From Ideonella_A sp963843805 (GTDB lineage: Bacteria > Pseudomonadota > Gammaproteobacteria > Burkholderiales > Burkholderiaceae_C), in contig CAWJLY010000001.1 in the NCBI GenBank assembly GCA_963843805.1, positions 1,054,001 to 1,118,000 on the forward strand: DNA of 64,000 nucleotides, in the 5' to 3' direction. A model generated the notes under the pieces. That model was not told the origin of the DNA, ran no database searches, and saw only the letters and a program-made list of their open reading frames with translations. The position numbers and the translations under genes are program-made. Numbering within the stretch: the stretch's first letter is position 1; the number at the start of each line of letters is the position of its first letter. This document shows positions 55,644 through 63,490 of this stretch, one piece after another.

Positions 55644-55721
55644 AACACCGCGGATCCGGCTCCGCCGGTCCGCTGGTGTTGCCCCCTTGAGGGGGAGCGG
55701 CAAAGCCGCTCCGGGGGTGGG
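55644..55721. repeat. Composite palindromic repeat, copy A
   Basis: A 78-bp unit made of three hairpins in a row: AACACC-GCGGA ... TCCGC-TGGTGTT enclosing CCGGC-TCC-GCCGG (55644-55680), then CCCCC-TTGA-GGGGG (55682-55695), then AGCGGC-AAA-GCCGCT (55696-55710) and GGGGGTGGG. A recognisable inverted copy lies at 63386-63464 between tuf and fusA, and the first hairpin recurs at 61606-61629. It sits directly after the peroxiredoxin stop. The rest of the 359-bp gap (55366-55643) holds the rplN promoter and nothing else I recognise. Confidence 0.75.
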
Positions 55722-55724
55722 TAA

Positions 55725-56237
55725 TCAGCCCTTGGCCTTCGCCTGCTCCAGCATCGTCTCGGCGTTGCTGACCTCGAACTTGCCCGGTGCCTCGATGTTC
55801 AGGCTCTTGACCACGCCGTCGACCACCAGCATCGAATAGCGCTGTGAGCGCATTCCCATGCCGCGTGCGCCGAGGTCGAGAGTGAGGCCGGTGGCTTTGG
55901 TGAAATCGGCACTGCCGTCGGCCATCATGCGAACCTTGCCATCGGTTTTCTGATCGCGCGCCCAGGCGCCCATCACAAACGCGTCGTTGACCGAGACGCA
56001 CCAGACTTCATCGACACCGGCCGCACGAAGGGCGTCGGCGTGTTTCATGTAGCTCGGCACATGCTGCGCCGAGCAGGTGGGCGTGAAAGCCCCTGGCAAC
56101 GCGAAAATTGCAATCGTCTTGCCGCTGGCGGCCTTGGAGACATCAACCGGGTTCGGACCGACCGAACAGCCGTTGCCTTCGACCTCGACGAATTCCTGCA
56201 GTGTCGCGGCGGGCAGCTTGTCACCAATCTTCAACAT
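55725..56237 (-). CDS. Peroxiredoxin (Prx5/AhpE-Redoxin type)
   Basis: The ATG at 56237 gives 170 residues starting MLKIGDKLPAATLQEFVEVE. The peroxidatic site is PGAFTPTCSAQHVPSY (P-G-A-F-T-P-T-C), with Arg later in GMGMRSQRYSMLV, the Prx5 pattern. These enzymes reduce H2O2 and alkyl hydroperoxides using glutathione or thioredoxin. Finding it between rpsQ and rplN, inside the ribosomal block, is unusual; a terminator-like hairpin precedes it and repeats follow, so it is probably its own transcription unit. Intact. Confidence 0.93.
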   Translation of the reverse strand: MLKIGDKLPAATLQEFVEVEGNGCSVGPNPVDVSKAASGKTIAIFALPGAFTPTCSAQHVPSYMKHADALRAAGVDEVWCVSVNDAFVMGAWARDQKTDGKVRMMADGSADFTKATGLTLDLGARGMGMRSQRYSMLVVDGVVKSLNIEAPGKFEVSNAETMLEQAKAKG

Positions 56238-56281
56238 GTCATGCTCCTTCAAAGTTCATGCAATGGCCGGGCGGCCAAATG

Positions 56282-56316
56282 AAAACAGCCGACCACCACA
56301 AACAGCAGGTCGGCTG
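56282..56316 (-). terminator. Terminator-like hairpin after rpsQ
   Basis: On the minus strand CAGCCGACC (56308-56316) pairs perfectly with GGTCGGCTG (56286-56294) over a 13-base loop, followed by TTTTC. It lies 40-75 bp past the rpsQ stop and before the peroxiredoxin gene, so it could stop or attenuate the S10 transcript here. Confidence 0.65.
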
Positions 56317-56356
56317 AGATGTTGCAGGCCAGACAACATGCCTGCGTCGACTATTG

Positions 56357-56662
56357 TCAGACCTCGCGCGAGGCCTGGACCAGCTTGGTCACAACCCATG
56401 CCTTGGTCTTGGAGATCGGCCGGCATTCGGCAATCTCGACCATGTCGCCCATCTTGTACTCGCCCTTTTCATCATGAGCGTGGTACTTGCTGGAGCGCGC
56501 GACGATCTTGCCGTACAGCTCATGCTTGGTCCGGCGCTCGATCAGCACCGTGACGGTCTTGTTGCGCTTGTCGCTGACAACCTTGCCAACCAGTGTGCGC
56601 GTATTTTTGGCTGCCGGTGCGGCCGCATCGGCGCTCGTCTCGGCGACGGCTTGACTGTTCAT
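56357..56662 (-). CDS. rpsQ: 30S ribosomal protein S17
   Basis: The 101-residue protein has the S17 core TLVGKVVSDKRNKTVTVLIE and KTKAWVVTKLVQ, plus an Ala-rich N-terminal extension (MNSQAVAETSADAAAPAAK) typical of some betaproteobacteria. Its ATG overlaps the rpmC stop by 4 bases. It is the last gene of the S10 segment here. Intact. Confidence 0.96.
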   Translation of the reverse strand: MNSQAVAETSADAAAPAAKNTRTLVGKVVSDKRNKTVTVLIERRTKHELYGKIVARSSKYHAHDEKGEYKMGDMVEIAECRPISKTKAWVVTKLVQASREV

Positions 56663-56862
56663 TTCGCAGCCTCTTCTTTCTTCTTCTGCGCCAGGATGGT
56701 CTTGGTGCGCGCGATATCGCGGCGCGTCTTGCCCATCTGCGAGTGGTTGGTCAATTGCTGCGTGGCTCGTTGCATGCGCAGGCCGAAGTGGGCCTTCAGC
56801 AGATCGCTGACCTCTTTGTCGAGGCCCGCGATGTCCTTGGCGCGGAGTTCAGATGCTTTCAT
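56659..56862 (-). CDS. rpmC: 50S ribosomal protein L29
   Basis: The ATG at 56862 follows GAGGAGCATATTG, a clear ribosome binding site, and gives 67 residues: MKASELRAKDIAGLDKEVSD and HSQMGKTRRDIARTKTIL are L29 text. L29 lies at the tunnel exit and binds trigger factor and SRP with L23. The frame is open further upstream, but those residues are not L29. Intact. Confidence 0.95.
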   Translation of the reverse strand: MKASELRAKDIAGLDKEVSDLLKAHFGLRMQRATQQLTNHSQMGKTRRDIARTKTILAQKKKEEAAK

Positions 56863-56873
56863 CAATATGCTCC

Positions 56874-57290
56874 TCAGGCGCCGACCTGGCGCGACACGAA
56901 GGTGCACTTCAGCGGCAGCTTGGCTGCGGCCAGTGTGAACGCTTCGCGTGCCAGCTCTTCGGCGACACCGTTGATTTCATAGAGCACCTTGCCGGGCTGG
57001 ATCTCGGCAACGTAGTACTCGGGGTTGCCCTTGCCGTTGCCCATGCGGACCTCGGCAGGCTTTTGCGAAATGGGTTTGTCGGGGAAGATCCGGATCCAGA
57101 TCCGGCCACCGCGCTTGACGTGACGCGAGATCGCACGGCGAGCCGCTTCGATCTGGCGTGCCGTCAGACGGCCGCGTTCGGTGGCCTTCAGGCCGAAATC
57201 GCCGAACGAGACATTGGCACCACGGGTCGCGACACCGGTGTTGCGACCCTTTTGTTCCTTGCGGAACTTCCTGCGTGCGGGTTGCATCAT
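56874..57290 (-). CDS. rplP: 50S ribosomal protein L16
   Basis: The 138-residue protein starts MMQPARRKFRKEQKGRNTGV and has GLKATERGRLTARQIEAARR and RVGNGKGN-like RMGNGKGNPEYYVAEI. It organises the A-site tRNA region. It begins 3 bp after the rpsC stop. Intact. Confidence 0.97.
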   Translation of the reverse strand: MMQPARRKFRKEQKGRNTGVATRGANVSFGDFGLKATERGRLTARQIEAARRAISRHVKRGGRIWIRIFPDKPISQKPAEVRMGNGKGNPEYYVAEIQPGKVLYEINGVAEELAREAFTLAAAKLPLKCTFVSRQVGA

Positions 57291-57293
57291 GTT

Positions 57294-58188
57294 TTATTCT
57301 CCTTTGGGCGGCTCAGTGGCACCGGGTGCCACGGCCTTGCGCACGCGCTTGACAGCGGGCGTACGTGGGGCGCCGTCGGCCGATTCGGCCGGTTTGTCGG
57401 CGCCTTCTGAAGTCGGTCCGCCAGCACGCGGGAATCGATCACCGGACGGTCCGCCCGGACGACCACGTCCCGCAGGCGCACCAGGACGCGCATTGCGACG
57501 CGGACGGCGATCATCCTCGCCACCCTCGTTCTTGCTCGTCACGCCGGGCGATTCGCCATTGGCCAGCCGGTCACCGCGATAGACCCAGCACTTGACGCCA
57601 ATCACGCCGTAGGTCGTCTTGGCTTCGGAGAAGCCATAGTCGATGTCGGCCTTCAAGGTATGAAGCGGCACGCGGCCTTCGCGATACCACTCGCAGCGGG
57701 CGATCTCGATGCCGTTGAGGCGGCCCGACGACATGATCTTGATGCCCTGCGCACCCAGGCGCATCGCGTTTTGCATCGCACGTTTCATCGCGCGACGAAA
57801 CATGATCCGCTTCTCGAGCTGCTGGGTGATGCTGTCGGCGATCAGCTGTGCATCGATTTCGGGCTTGCGCACTTCCTCGATGTTGACCGCGACCGGCACG
57901 CCGAGCCGGCGTGTCAGTTCGGCCTTCAGGTTTTCGATGTCCTCGCCCTTCTTGCCGATCACGACGCCCGGGCGTGCCGAGAAGATCGTGATGCGCGCAT
58001 TCTTGGCCGGACGCTCGATCAGGATGCGCGAAACAGCCGCGCTTTTCAGGCGTGCCTTCAGATACTCGCGCACCTTCAGGTCTTCGGCCAGCATGCGTGG
58101 CGAAGTTCTGGTTGTTCGCATACCAGCGCGACGCCCAGTTCCGCGTCACGGGCAGACGGAAACCGGTCGGATGGATTTTTTGTCCCAT
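57294..58188 (-). CDS. rpsC: 30S ribosomal protein S3, one frameshift
   Basis: The first frame gives MGQKIHPTGFRLPVTRNWAS and YANNQNFAT; the next continues MLAEDLKVREYLKARLKSAA with the KH domain (ARPGVVIGKKGEDIENLK) and the C-domain. One extra base at 58095 (coding ACGCATG, expected ACGATG) splits them. The C-terminus has a 60-residue Pro/Gly/Arg/Asp-rich tail, so the repaired length is about 297 residues, longer than the 233 of Escherichia coli. Essential and single copy, so the shift is most likely an error. Confidence 0.94.
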
Positions 58189-58228
58189 GGTTTTCCTTGT
58201 CAGCGGCGCACGGCCGTCCGAAGACGTT

Positions 58229-58275
58229 GACGCGCCCCCTCGGGGGGCAGCGAACGCAGTGAGAGTGGGGGCGTC
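58229..58275. repeat. GC-rich palindrome between rplV and rpsC
   Basis: GACGCGCCCCC (58229-58239) can pair with GGGGGCGTC (58267-58275) with a two-base bulge, and CCCCCTCGGGGGG forms an inner hairpin. The pattern CCCCCT-GGGGGG-CAGCG-AACG-CAGTGAG-GGGGG is the form of intergenic repeat that is widespread in Comamonadaceae. It fills the 93-bp rplV-rpsC gap, where the two genes are normally nearly adjacent. Confidence 0.6.
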
Positions 58276-58281
58276 ATCATC

Positions 58282-58611
58282 TTAGTTGCCGACGGTGACG
58301 TAGATGTGGCAGGTCGGCTTGCTGATGCGGTTGCCGCGGCCCTTGGCCCGTGCGGAAAAACGCTTCAGTGTTGCGCCCTGCTCGACGAAGATCGTCTTGA
58401 CCTTCAGCTCGTCGATATCGGCACCGTCGTTGTGCTCGGCGTTGGCAATCGCCGACTCCAGGCATTTCTTGATGATGCCGGCAGCCTTCTTCGGCGTGAA
58501 TGCCAGGATGTTCAGTGCGTGATCGACCTTCTTGCCACGGACCATGTCCGCAACGATGCGGCCCTTGTCAGCCGACAGGCGAACACCGCGTACGATTGAA
58601 TTGGTTTCCAT
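58282..58611 (-). CDS. rplV: 50S ribosomal protein L22
   Basis: The 109-residue protein contains GVRLSADKGRIVADMVRGKK and ERGATLKR-type EQGATLKRFSARAKGRGNRI, the beta-hairpin that lines the exit tunnel and is a site of macrolide resistance. The end KPTCHIYVTVGN is normal. Intact, 9 bp after rpsS. Confidence 0.97.
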   Translation of the reverse strand: METNSIVRGVRLSADKGRIVADMVRGKKVDHALNILAFTPKKAAGIIKKCLESAIANAEHNDGADIDELKVKTIFVEQGATLKRFSARAKGRGNRISKPTCHIYVTVGN

Positions 58612-58620
58612 CGTGCGTCC

Positions 58621-58896
58621 TTATTTCTTGGCTTTCTTGTCGGCCGGGTGGCCCTTGAACGTGCGGGTCAGCGCAAATTCACCGAGCTTGTGGCCAACCA
58701 TCTGGTCGGTGACATACACCGGCACATGCTGCTTGCCGTTGTGCACGGCAATCGTCACGCCGATGAAATCGGGCAGGATGGTCGAGCGGCGCGACCAGGT
58801 CTTGATCGGCTTCTTGTCCTTGGTCGCAACCGCCTTTTCCACCTTGGCTTGCAGGTGGTTGTCGACGAACGGACCTTTTTTCAGTGAACGGGTCAT
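58621..58896 (-). CDS. rpsS: 30S ribosomal protein S19
   Basis: The 91-residue protein starts MTRSLKKGPFVDNHLQAKVE and has TWSRRSTILPDFIGVTIAVH and VGHKLGEFALTRTFKGH. S19 forms the head bridge with S13. Intact, 15 bp after rplB. Confidence 0.98.
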   Translation of the reverse strand: MTRSLKKGPFVDNHLQAKVEKAVATKDKKPIKTWSRRSTILPDFIGVTIAVHNGKQHVPVYVTDQMVGHKLGEFALTRTFKGHPADKKAKK

Positions 58897-58911
58897 CTTG
58901 TCGCCCCTTCC

Positions 58912-59736
58912 TTACTTCTTGCGACGCGAGACGATGAACGTCTGCGTGCGCTTGTTGCTGCGAGTGCGATAACCCTTGGTCATCGTGTTCCACGGCGAGA
59001 CCGGAACCTGGCCCTCGCCGGTCCGGCCTTCGCCGCCGCCGTGCGGGTGATCGACCGGGTTCATCGCGACACCACGCACCGTCGGGCGAATGCCCTTCCA
59101 GCGGATCGCACCGGCCTTGCCGTACTGGCGCAGGCTGTGCTCTTCATTCGACACTTCGCCGATGGTTGCCCGGCAATCGATGTGGATCTTGCGAACCTCA
59201 CCCGAGCGCAGGCGCAACTGGGCGTAGATGCCTTCGCGAGCCAGCAGCGTGACGGACGCACCGGCCGAACGCGCGATCTGCGCGCCCTTGCCAGGCAACA
59301 TCTCGATGCAGTGGATCGTCGAGCCAACCGGAATGTTGCGGATCGGCAGCGTGTTGCCGGCCTTGATCGGCGCCTCGGCGCCGCTCATGATCGTCGCGCC
59401 GACATCGAGGCCGCGCGGGGCAATGATGTAGCGGCGCTCGCCATCGGCATAACACACCAGCGCGATGTGCGCCGTGCGGTTCGGGTCGTACTCGATGCGC
59501 TCGACCTTCGCCGGGATCGAATCCTTGTTGCGGATGAAATCGATCACGCGGTAGTGGTGCTTGTGGCCACCGCCGCGATGGCGAATCGTGATGTGGCCGT
59601 TGTGATTGCGGCCGGCATTCTGCATCTGCGGCTCGAGCAGCGATGCTTCCGGCTTGCCCTTGTGCAGGTGCGAATGCACCACCTTGACCATGCCACGACG
59701 GCCTGGCGAGGTTGGTTTGATCTTGATGACGGCCAT
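58912..59736 (-). CDS. rplB: 50S ribosomal protein L2
   Basis: The 274-residue protein begins MAVIKIKPTSPGRRGMVKVV and ends in the functional GVAMNPVDHPHGGGEGRTGE segment with the conserved His near 229 at the peptidyl-transferase centre. Its ATG shares one base with the rplW stop (TAATG). Intact. Confidence 0.98.
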   Translation of the reverse strand: MAVIKIKPTSPGRRGMVKVVHSHLHKGKPEASLLEPQMQNAGRNHNGHITIRHRGGGHKHHYRVIDFIRNKDSIPAKVERIEYDPNRTAHIALVCYADGERRYIIAPRGLDVGATIMSGAEAPIKAGNTLPIRNIPVGSTIHCIEMLPGKGAQIARSAGASVTLLAREGIYAQLRLRSGEVRKIHIDCRATIGEVSNEEHSLRQYGKAGAIRWKGIRPTVRGVAMNPVDHPHGGGEGRTGEGQVPVSPWNTMTKGYRTRSNKRTQTFIVSRRKK

Positions 59737-60053
59737 TACGCGCCCTCCCCGACGAAGTTGAGCTCCTGGCCAGCCTTCAGCGAGACATACGCCTTCTTGA
59801 CGTGGTCGCGGCGGCCCATGAAGCGGCCGAATTTCTTGGCCTTGCCCTTTTGAACGACGGTTTGTACCGACTCGACCTCGACCTTGAACAGCAGCTCGAC
59901 GGCTGCCTTGATCTCGGGTTTGGTGGCGTCGCGCAGAACCTTGAACAACACCTGGTTGTGCTTCTCGGCGGTCATCGTCCCCTTCTCGGAGACGATTGGC
60001 GCGACCAGCACCTGAGCCAGACGGTTTTCAGCAAATTTGACTGTGGTGCTCAT
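59736..60053 (-). CDS. rplW: 50S ribosomal protein L23
   Basis: The 105-residue protein contains RLAQVLVAPIVSEKGTMTAE and FKVLRDATKPEIKAAVELLF, the L23 family text; the end GKAKKFGRFMGRRDHVKKAY is the tunnel-exit loop region that docks SRP and trigger factor. Start overlaps the rplD stop by 4 bases. Intact. Confidence 0.97.
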   Translation of the reverse strand: MSTTVKFAENRLAQVLVAPIVSEKGTMTAEKHNQVLFKVLRDATKPEIKAAVELLFKVEVESVQTVVQKGKAKKFGRFMGRRDHVKKAYVSLKAGQELNFVGEGA

Positions 60054-60670
60054 GCCAGCATCTCCTTGAGTTGCTCGATGGCGGCCTTGGTCACCAACAC
60101 CTTCTTGTAATGCACCAGCGACAGCGGATCCGCGTAACGCGGCTCGACCACCAACACGTTGACGAGGTTGCGCGAGGCCAGAAACAGGTTTTCGTCGACC
60201 ATGTCGGCGATCACCAGAACCGAATCCAGACCCATGGCCTTGAACTTGTCGGCCAACTGCTTGGTCTTCGGCGAATCGACACCGAAACTGTCGACAACCG
60301 CCAGGCGGCCTTCACGGGCCAGCTGCGAGAGGATCGCAGCCATGCCGGCGCGATACATCTTCTTGTTGACCTTCTGCGTGAAGTTTTCGTCGGGGCGATT
60401 CGGAAAAATCCGGCCGCCTCCGCGCCACAACGGCGACGAGGTCATGCCGGCGCGTGCGCGGCCGGTGCCTTTCTGGCGCCACGGCTTCTTCGTCGAGTGC
60501 TTGACTTCGGCACGGTCGAGCTGAGCCCGGGTGCCTTGGCGCGCATTGGCCTGGAAGGCAACGACGACCTGGTGGACCAGCGCTTCGTTGTATTCGCGGC
60601 CGAACACGGTATCGGGAGCATCGACCTGCGAGGCCGACTGCCCTTGATCATTGAGGAGCTCGAGTTGCAT
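60050..60670 (-). CDS. rplD: 50S ribosomal protein L4
   Basis: The 206-residue protein has the extended loop KPWRQKGTGRARAGMTSSPL and GGGRIFPNRPDENFTQKVNK that lines the exit tunnel and binds 23S rRNA. In Escherichia coli L4 also represses the S10 operon leader; here no obvious copy of that leader is seen. Its start shares a base with the rplC stop. Intact. Confidence 0.97.
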   Translation of the reverse strand: MQLELLNDQGQSASQVDAPDTVFGREYNEALVHQVVVAFQANARQGTRAQLDRAEVKHSTKKPWRQKGTGRARAGMTSSPLWRGGGRIFPNRPDENFTQKVNKKMYRAGMAAILSQLAREGRLAVVDSFGVDSPKTKQLADKFKAMGLDSVLVIADMVDENLFLASRNLVNVLVVEPRYADPLSLVHYKKVLVTKAAIEQLKEMLA

Positions 60671-61359
60671 CAGTTGGCTCCTTTCGGCTCGACGGCGGCC
60701 TTCGCCTTGATGGCCGGGCGTACGACCACGTGGCCGTTTTTCGCGCCTGGCACGGCACCGCGAACCAGCATCAGCTGACGCGCTTCGTCGATGCGGACGA
60801 TGTCGAGGTTCTGCGTCGTCTTGGTCACATTGCCACGCTGGCCGGACATCTTCTTGCCCGGAAAGACGCGGCCCGGATCCTGCGCCATCGAGATCGAACC
60901 CGGCACGTTGTGCGACCGGCTGTTGCCGTGCGATGCGCGCTGCGACTTGAAATTGTGGCGCTTGATCGTGCCCGTGAAACCCTTGCCGATCGAAGTGCCC
61001 TGCACGTCGACCATCTGGCCAACCGCGAACAAGCCGACGCCGACTTGCGAGCCGGCCTTGAATTCGGCAGCGACCTCGGCGGTCACGCGGAATTCCTTCA
61101 GGATCTCACCCGCTTCGACACCCGCCTTGGCAAAGTGTCCGGCCGAGGGCTTGTTGACACGCGAGGCCTTGCGCTCGCCGAATGCCACCTGGATCGCGGC
61201 ATAGCCGTCGATCTCGGCCGTCTTGACTTGAGCCACTCGGTTGTTCGACACATCGAGCACGGTCACGGGAATGGCGTCGCCATCGTCCGTGAAGATGCGC
61301 ATCATGCCCACCTTGCGGCCCAACAATCCCAGGCGCTCGCCCGGATTCGTGGTCGTCAT
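60670..61359 (-). CDS. rplC: 50S ribosomal protein L3
   Basis: The 229-residue protein starts in MTTTNPGERLGLLGRKVGMM and contains GKGFTGTIKRHNFKSQRASH and NSRSHNVPGSISMAQDPGRV, the L3 hallmark. A promoter lies about 115 bp upstream, separating rplC and later genes from rpsJ. The ribosome binding region GGCTGGAGAAAAACC is good. Intact. Confidence 0.98.
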   Translation of the reverse strand: MTTTNPGERLGLLGRKVGMMRIFTDDGDAIPVTVLDVSNNRVAQVKTAEIDGYAAIQVAFGERKASRVNKPSAGHFAKAGVEAGEILKEFRVTAEVAAEFKAGSQVGVGLFAVGQMVDVQGTSIGKGFTGTIKRHNFKSQRASHGNSRSHNVPGSISMAQDPGRVFPGKKMSGQRGNVTKTTQNLDIVRIDEARQLMLVRGAVPGAKNGHVVVRPAIKAKAAVEPKGAN

Positions 61360-61473
61360 GGTTTTTCTCCAGCCTCTGCAAGAGAGCCTTTGTTTCTAGG
61401 ACCCGACATCGATTGGCCGGGCTGATGATTTGCAATCCACGCACCTGGGTACGCGTTTGCGGAAAAGCCTGCG

Positions 61474-61502
61474 AGTATAGCAGCTGGAAAAAGATCTGCC
61501 AA
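61474..61502 (-). promoter_or_regulatory. Sigma-70 promoter for rplC and the S10 genes after rpsJ
   Basis: On the minus strand TTGGCA (-35, 61497-61502) and TATACT (-10, 61474-61479) are separated by exactly 17 bp (61480-61496). The start point would be about 105 nt before the rplC ATG. The leader could hold an L4-type control hairpin, but I see no clear one. Confidence 0.75.
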
Positions 61503-61605
61503 CCCTTGGCGCCGAAACGACTCGAGCGACGGTCGCCCGTCGCTCAAAACTTCCTTGAAGTCACCACCGCAAGCGCGAAGCGCCTTGCCCATTCAAGCAA
61601 CGCCC

Positions 61606-61751
61606 GCGGAGCCGGCTTTGCCGGTCCGCCAGGCGGGCCTTGCAGGCCGCGTCGGGCCGGAGGCCCGACTCTTCGCCAGGCACGAAACGTCCTCAGGACG
61701 TTCCGTGTCCGGGCTCAGCCCCTTGGGGGCAGGAGCGCAGCGACTGGGGGG
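61606..61751. repeat. Palindrome cluster in the rpsJ-rplC gap
   Basis: Several hairpins follow each other: GCGGA-GCCGGCTTTGCCGG-TCCGC (61606-61629, same core as copy A), TCGGGCC-GGA-GGCCCGA (61652-61668), AACGTCCT-C-AGGACGTT (61686-61702, perfect), GCCCC-TT-GGGGGC (61718-61730) and a G-run (61745-61751). They occupy most of the 395-bp gap between the rpsJ stop and the rplC promoter. No gene is visible there. Strong structure just after rpsJ may end or attenuate the tuf-rpsJ transcript. Confidence 0.7.
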
Positions 61752-61754
61752 CCG

Positions 61755-62069
61755 TTACTGAAGTTTGATTTCTACGTCGACGCCGGCAGGGAGATCGAGC
61801 TTCATCAACGCGTCGACGGTCTTGTCGGTGGGGTCGACGATGTCCATCAGGCGCTGGTGGGTACGGATCTCGAACTGGTCGCGCGACGTCTTGTTGACGT
61901 GCGGCGAACGCAGGATGTCGAAGCGCTGCATGCGAGTCGGCAAAGGCACCGGGCCCTTGACGATGGCGCCGGTGCGTTTCGCGGTCTCGACGATTTCAAG
62001 TGCTGATTGGTCGATCAACTTGTAATCGAAGGCTTTCAGGCGGATGCGGATCTTTTGTTTGGTTGACAT
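61755..62069 (-). CDS. rpsJ: 30S ribosomal protein S10
   Basis: The 104-residue protein starts MSTKQKIRIRLKAFDYKLID and ends in DVEIKLQ with VDIVDPTDKTVDALMKLDLP-type text (MDIVDPTDKTVDALMKLDL). S10 (NusE) also works in antitermination. It starts 5 bp after the tuf stop and so belongs to the fusA-tuf transcript, while 395 bp separate it from rplC. Intact. Confidence 0.98.
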   Translation of the reverse strand: MSTKQKIRIRLKAFDYKLIDQSALEIVETAKRTGAIVKGPVPLPTRMQRFDILRSPHVNKTSRDQFEIRTHQRLMDIVDPTDKTVDALMKLDLPAGVDVEIKLQ

Positions 62070-62074
62070 GGCGA

Positions 62075-63265
62075 TTACTCCATGATCTTCGCAACGACGC
62101 CGGCACCGACGGTGCGGCCGCCTTCACGAATGGCGAAGCGCAGGCCTTCTTCCATCGCGATCGGGTTGATCAGCTTGACCGTGATGCTCACGTTGTCGCC
62201 CGGCATCACCATCTCCTTGTCCTTCGGCAGCTCGACCGCGCCGGTCACGTCGGTCGTGCGGAAGTAGAACTGCGGCCGGTAGTTGTTGAAGAACGGCGTA
62301 TGACGGCCACCCTCTTCCTTGCTCAGCACATAGATCTCGGCCGTGAAGTGGGTATGCGGCTTGACCGAACCCGGCTTGCACAACACCTGGCCGCGCTGCA
62401 CGTCTTCACGCTTGGTGCCGCGCAGCAGGATGCCGACGTTGTCGCCCGCCTGGCCCTGATCGAGCAGCTTGCGGAACATCTCCACGCCGGTGCAGGTGGT
62501 CTTCTGCGTCGTCGTGATGCCGACGATCTCGATTTCCTCGCCGACCTTGACGATGCCACGCTCGACCCGGCCGGTCACCACCGTGCCGCGACCGGAGATC
62601 GAGAAGACGTCTTCGACCGGCATCAGGAAGGCGCCGTCGATCGCGCGCTCGGGCTGCGGAATATAGGTGTCGAGTGCTTCGGCCAGCTTCATGATCGCCA
62701 GCTCGCCCAGCTCGCCCTTGTCGCCTTCCATCGCCAGCTTGGCGCTGCCGTGGATGATCGGGGTGGTGTCGCCCGGGAAGTCGTACTTGTCGAGCAGCTC
62801 GCGCACTTCCATCTCGACCAGCTCGAGCAGCTCGGCGTCGTCGACCATGTCGCACTTGTTCAGGAACACGATGATGTACGGCACACCGACCTGGCGCGCC
62901 AGCAGGATGTGCTCACGCGTTTGCGGCATCGGGCCGTCAGCGGCCGAGCACACCAGGATCGCGCCGTCCATCTGCGCAGCACCGGTGATCATGTTCTTCA
63001 CATAGTCGGCGTGCCCGGGGCAGTCGACGTGGGCATAGTGCCGGTTTGCGGTTTCGTACTCGACGTGTGCGGTGTTGATCGTGATGCCGCGAGCCTTCTC
63101 TTCAGGCGCTGCATCGATCTGGTCGTAGCCCTTGGCCTCGCCACCGAACTTGGATGCCAGCACGGTGGTGATCGCCGCGGTCAGCGTCGTCTTGCCGTGG
63201 TCGACGTGGCCGATCGTGCCCACGTTGACGTGTGGCTTGGTTCGCTCGAATTTGCCTTTTGCCAT
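62075..63265 (-). CDS. tuf: Elongation factor Tu
   Basis: The 396-residue GTPase has MAKGKFERTKPHVNVGTIGH, G1 GHVDHGKTT, G3 DCPGHAD and G4 NKCDMVDD, and the three EF-Tu domains ending in VGAGVVAKIME. It delivers aminoacyl-tRNA to the A site. Being beside fusA and rpsJ it is the tufA-type copy; another copy elsewhere is likely but not in this window. Intact. Confidence 0.98.
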   Translation of the reverse strand: MAKGKFERTKPHVNVGTIGHVDHGKTTLTAAITTVLASKFGGEAKGYDQIDAAPEEKARGITINTAHVEYETANRHYAHVDCPGHADYVKNMITGAAQMDGAILVCSAADGPMPQTREHILLARQVGVPYIIVFLNKCDMVDDAELLELVEMEVRELLDKYDFPGDTTPIIHGSAKLAMEGDKGELGELAIMKLAEALDTYIPQPERAIDGAFLMPVEDVFSISGRGTVVTGRVERGIVKVGEEIEIVGITTTQKTTCTGVEMFRKLLDQGQAGDNVGILLRGTKREDVQRGQVLCKPGSVKPHTHFTAEIYVLSKEEGGRHTPFFNNYRPQFYFRTTDVTGAVELPKDKEMVMPGDNVSITVKLINPIAMEEGLRFAIREGGRTVGAGVVAKIME

Positions 63266-63385
63266 TTTTCAACTCCAAAAAGAACTGTTGCCCGTGCCTG
63301 TTTAAGGTTTCCGGCCCTGGCCCGCCACGGGCAGCAAGCCAACCACGTTTTGCGTGGCGCCAAAGACCATCTGATGTCCTGATGT

Positions 63386-63464
63386 CCCACCCCCGGAGCG
63401 GCTTACGCGGCTCTCCCTCAAGGGGGCGCCGCCGCCGGCCCGGCAGAGCCGGAACCGTGGCGGC
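63386..63464. repeat. Composite palindromic repeat, copy B (inverted relative to copy A)
   Basis: Read on the plus strand, CCCACCCCCGGAGCGGCTT and CCTCAAGGGGGC follow the reverse complement of copy A (55644-55721) with scattered changes, and the last part forms GCCGCC ... CCGGC-AGA-GCCGG ... GGCGGC like the A unit's outer hairpin. It occupies the fusA-tuf gap. Arm changes are mostly compensated, so structure seems to be kept. The remaining bases of the 225-bp gap show the tuf ribosome binding region only. Confidence 0.7.
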
Positions 63465-63490
63465 TGCTTGATGGTGAACAGACGAAGGGT

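Noticed and set aside
55640..55725. CRISPR-like array in the repeat-rich gaps of the ribosomal block
   Set aside because: The repeats are palindromes of different sequence without regular spacers, and no cas gene is present.
62000..63382. A 460-codon frame antisense to tuf
   Set aside because: Shadow of a highly biased gene; His/Asp/Val-rich text without any domain.
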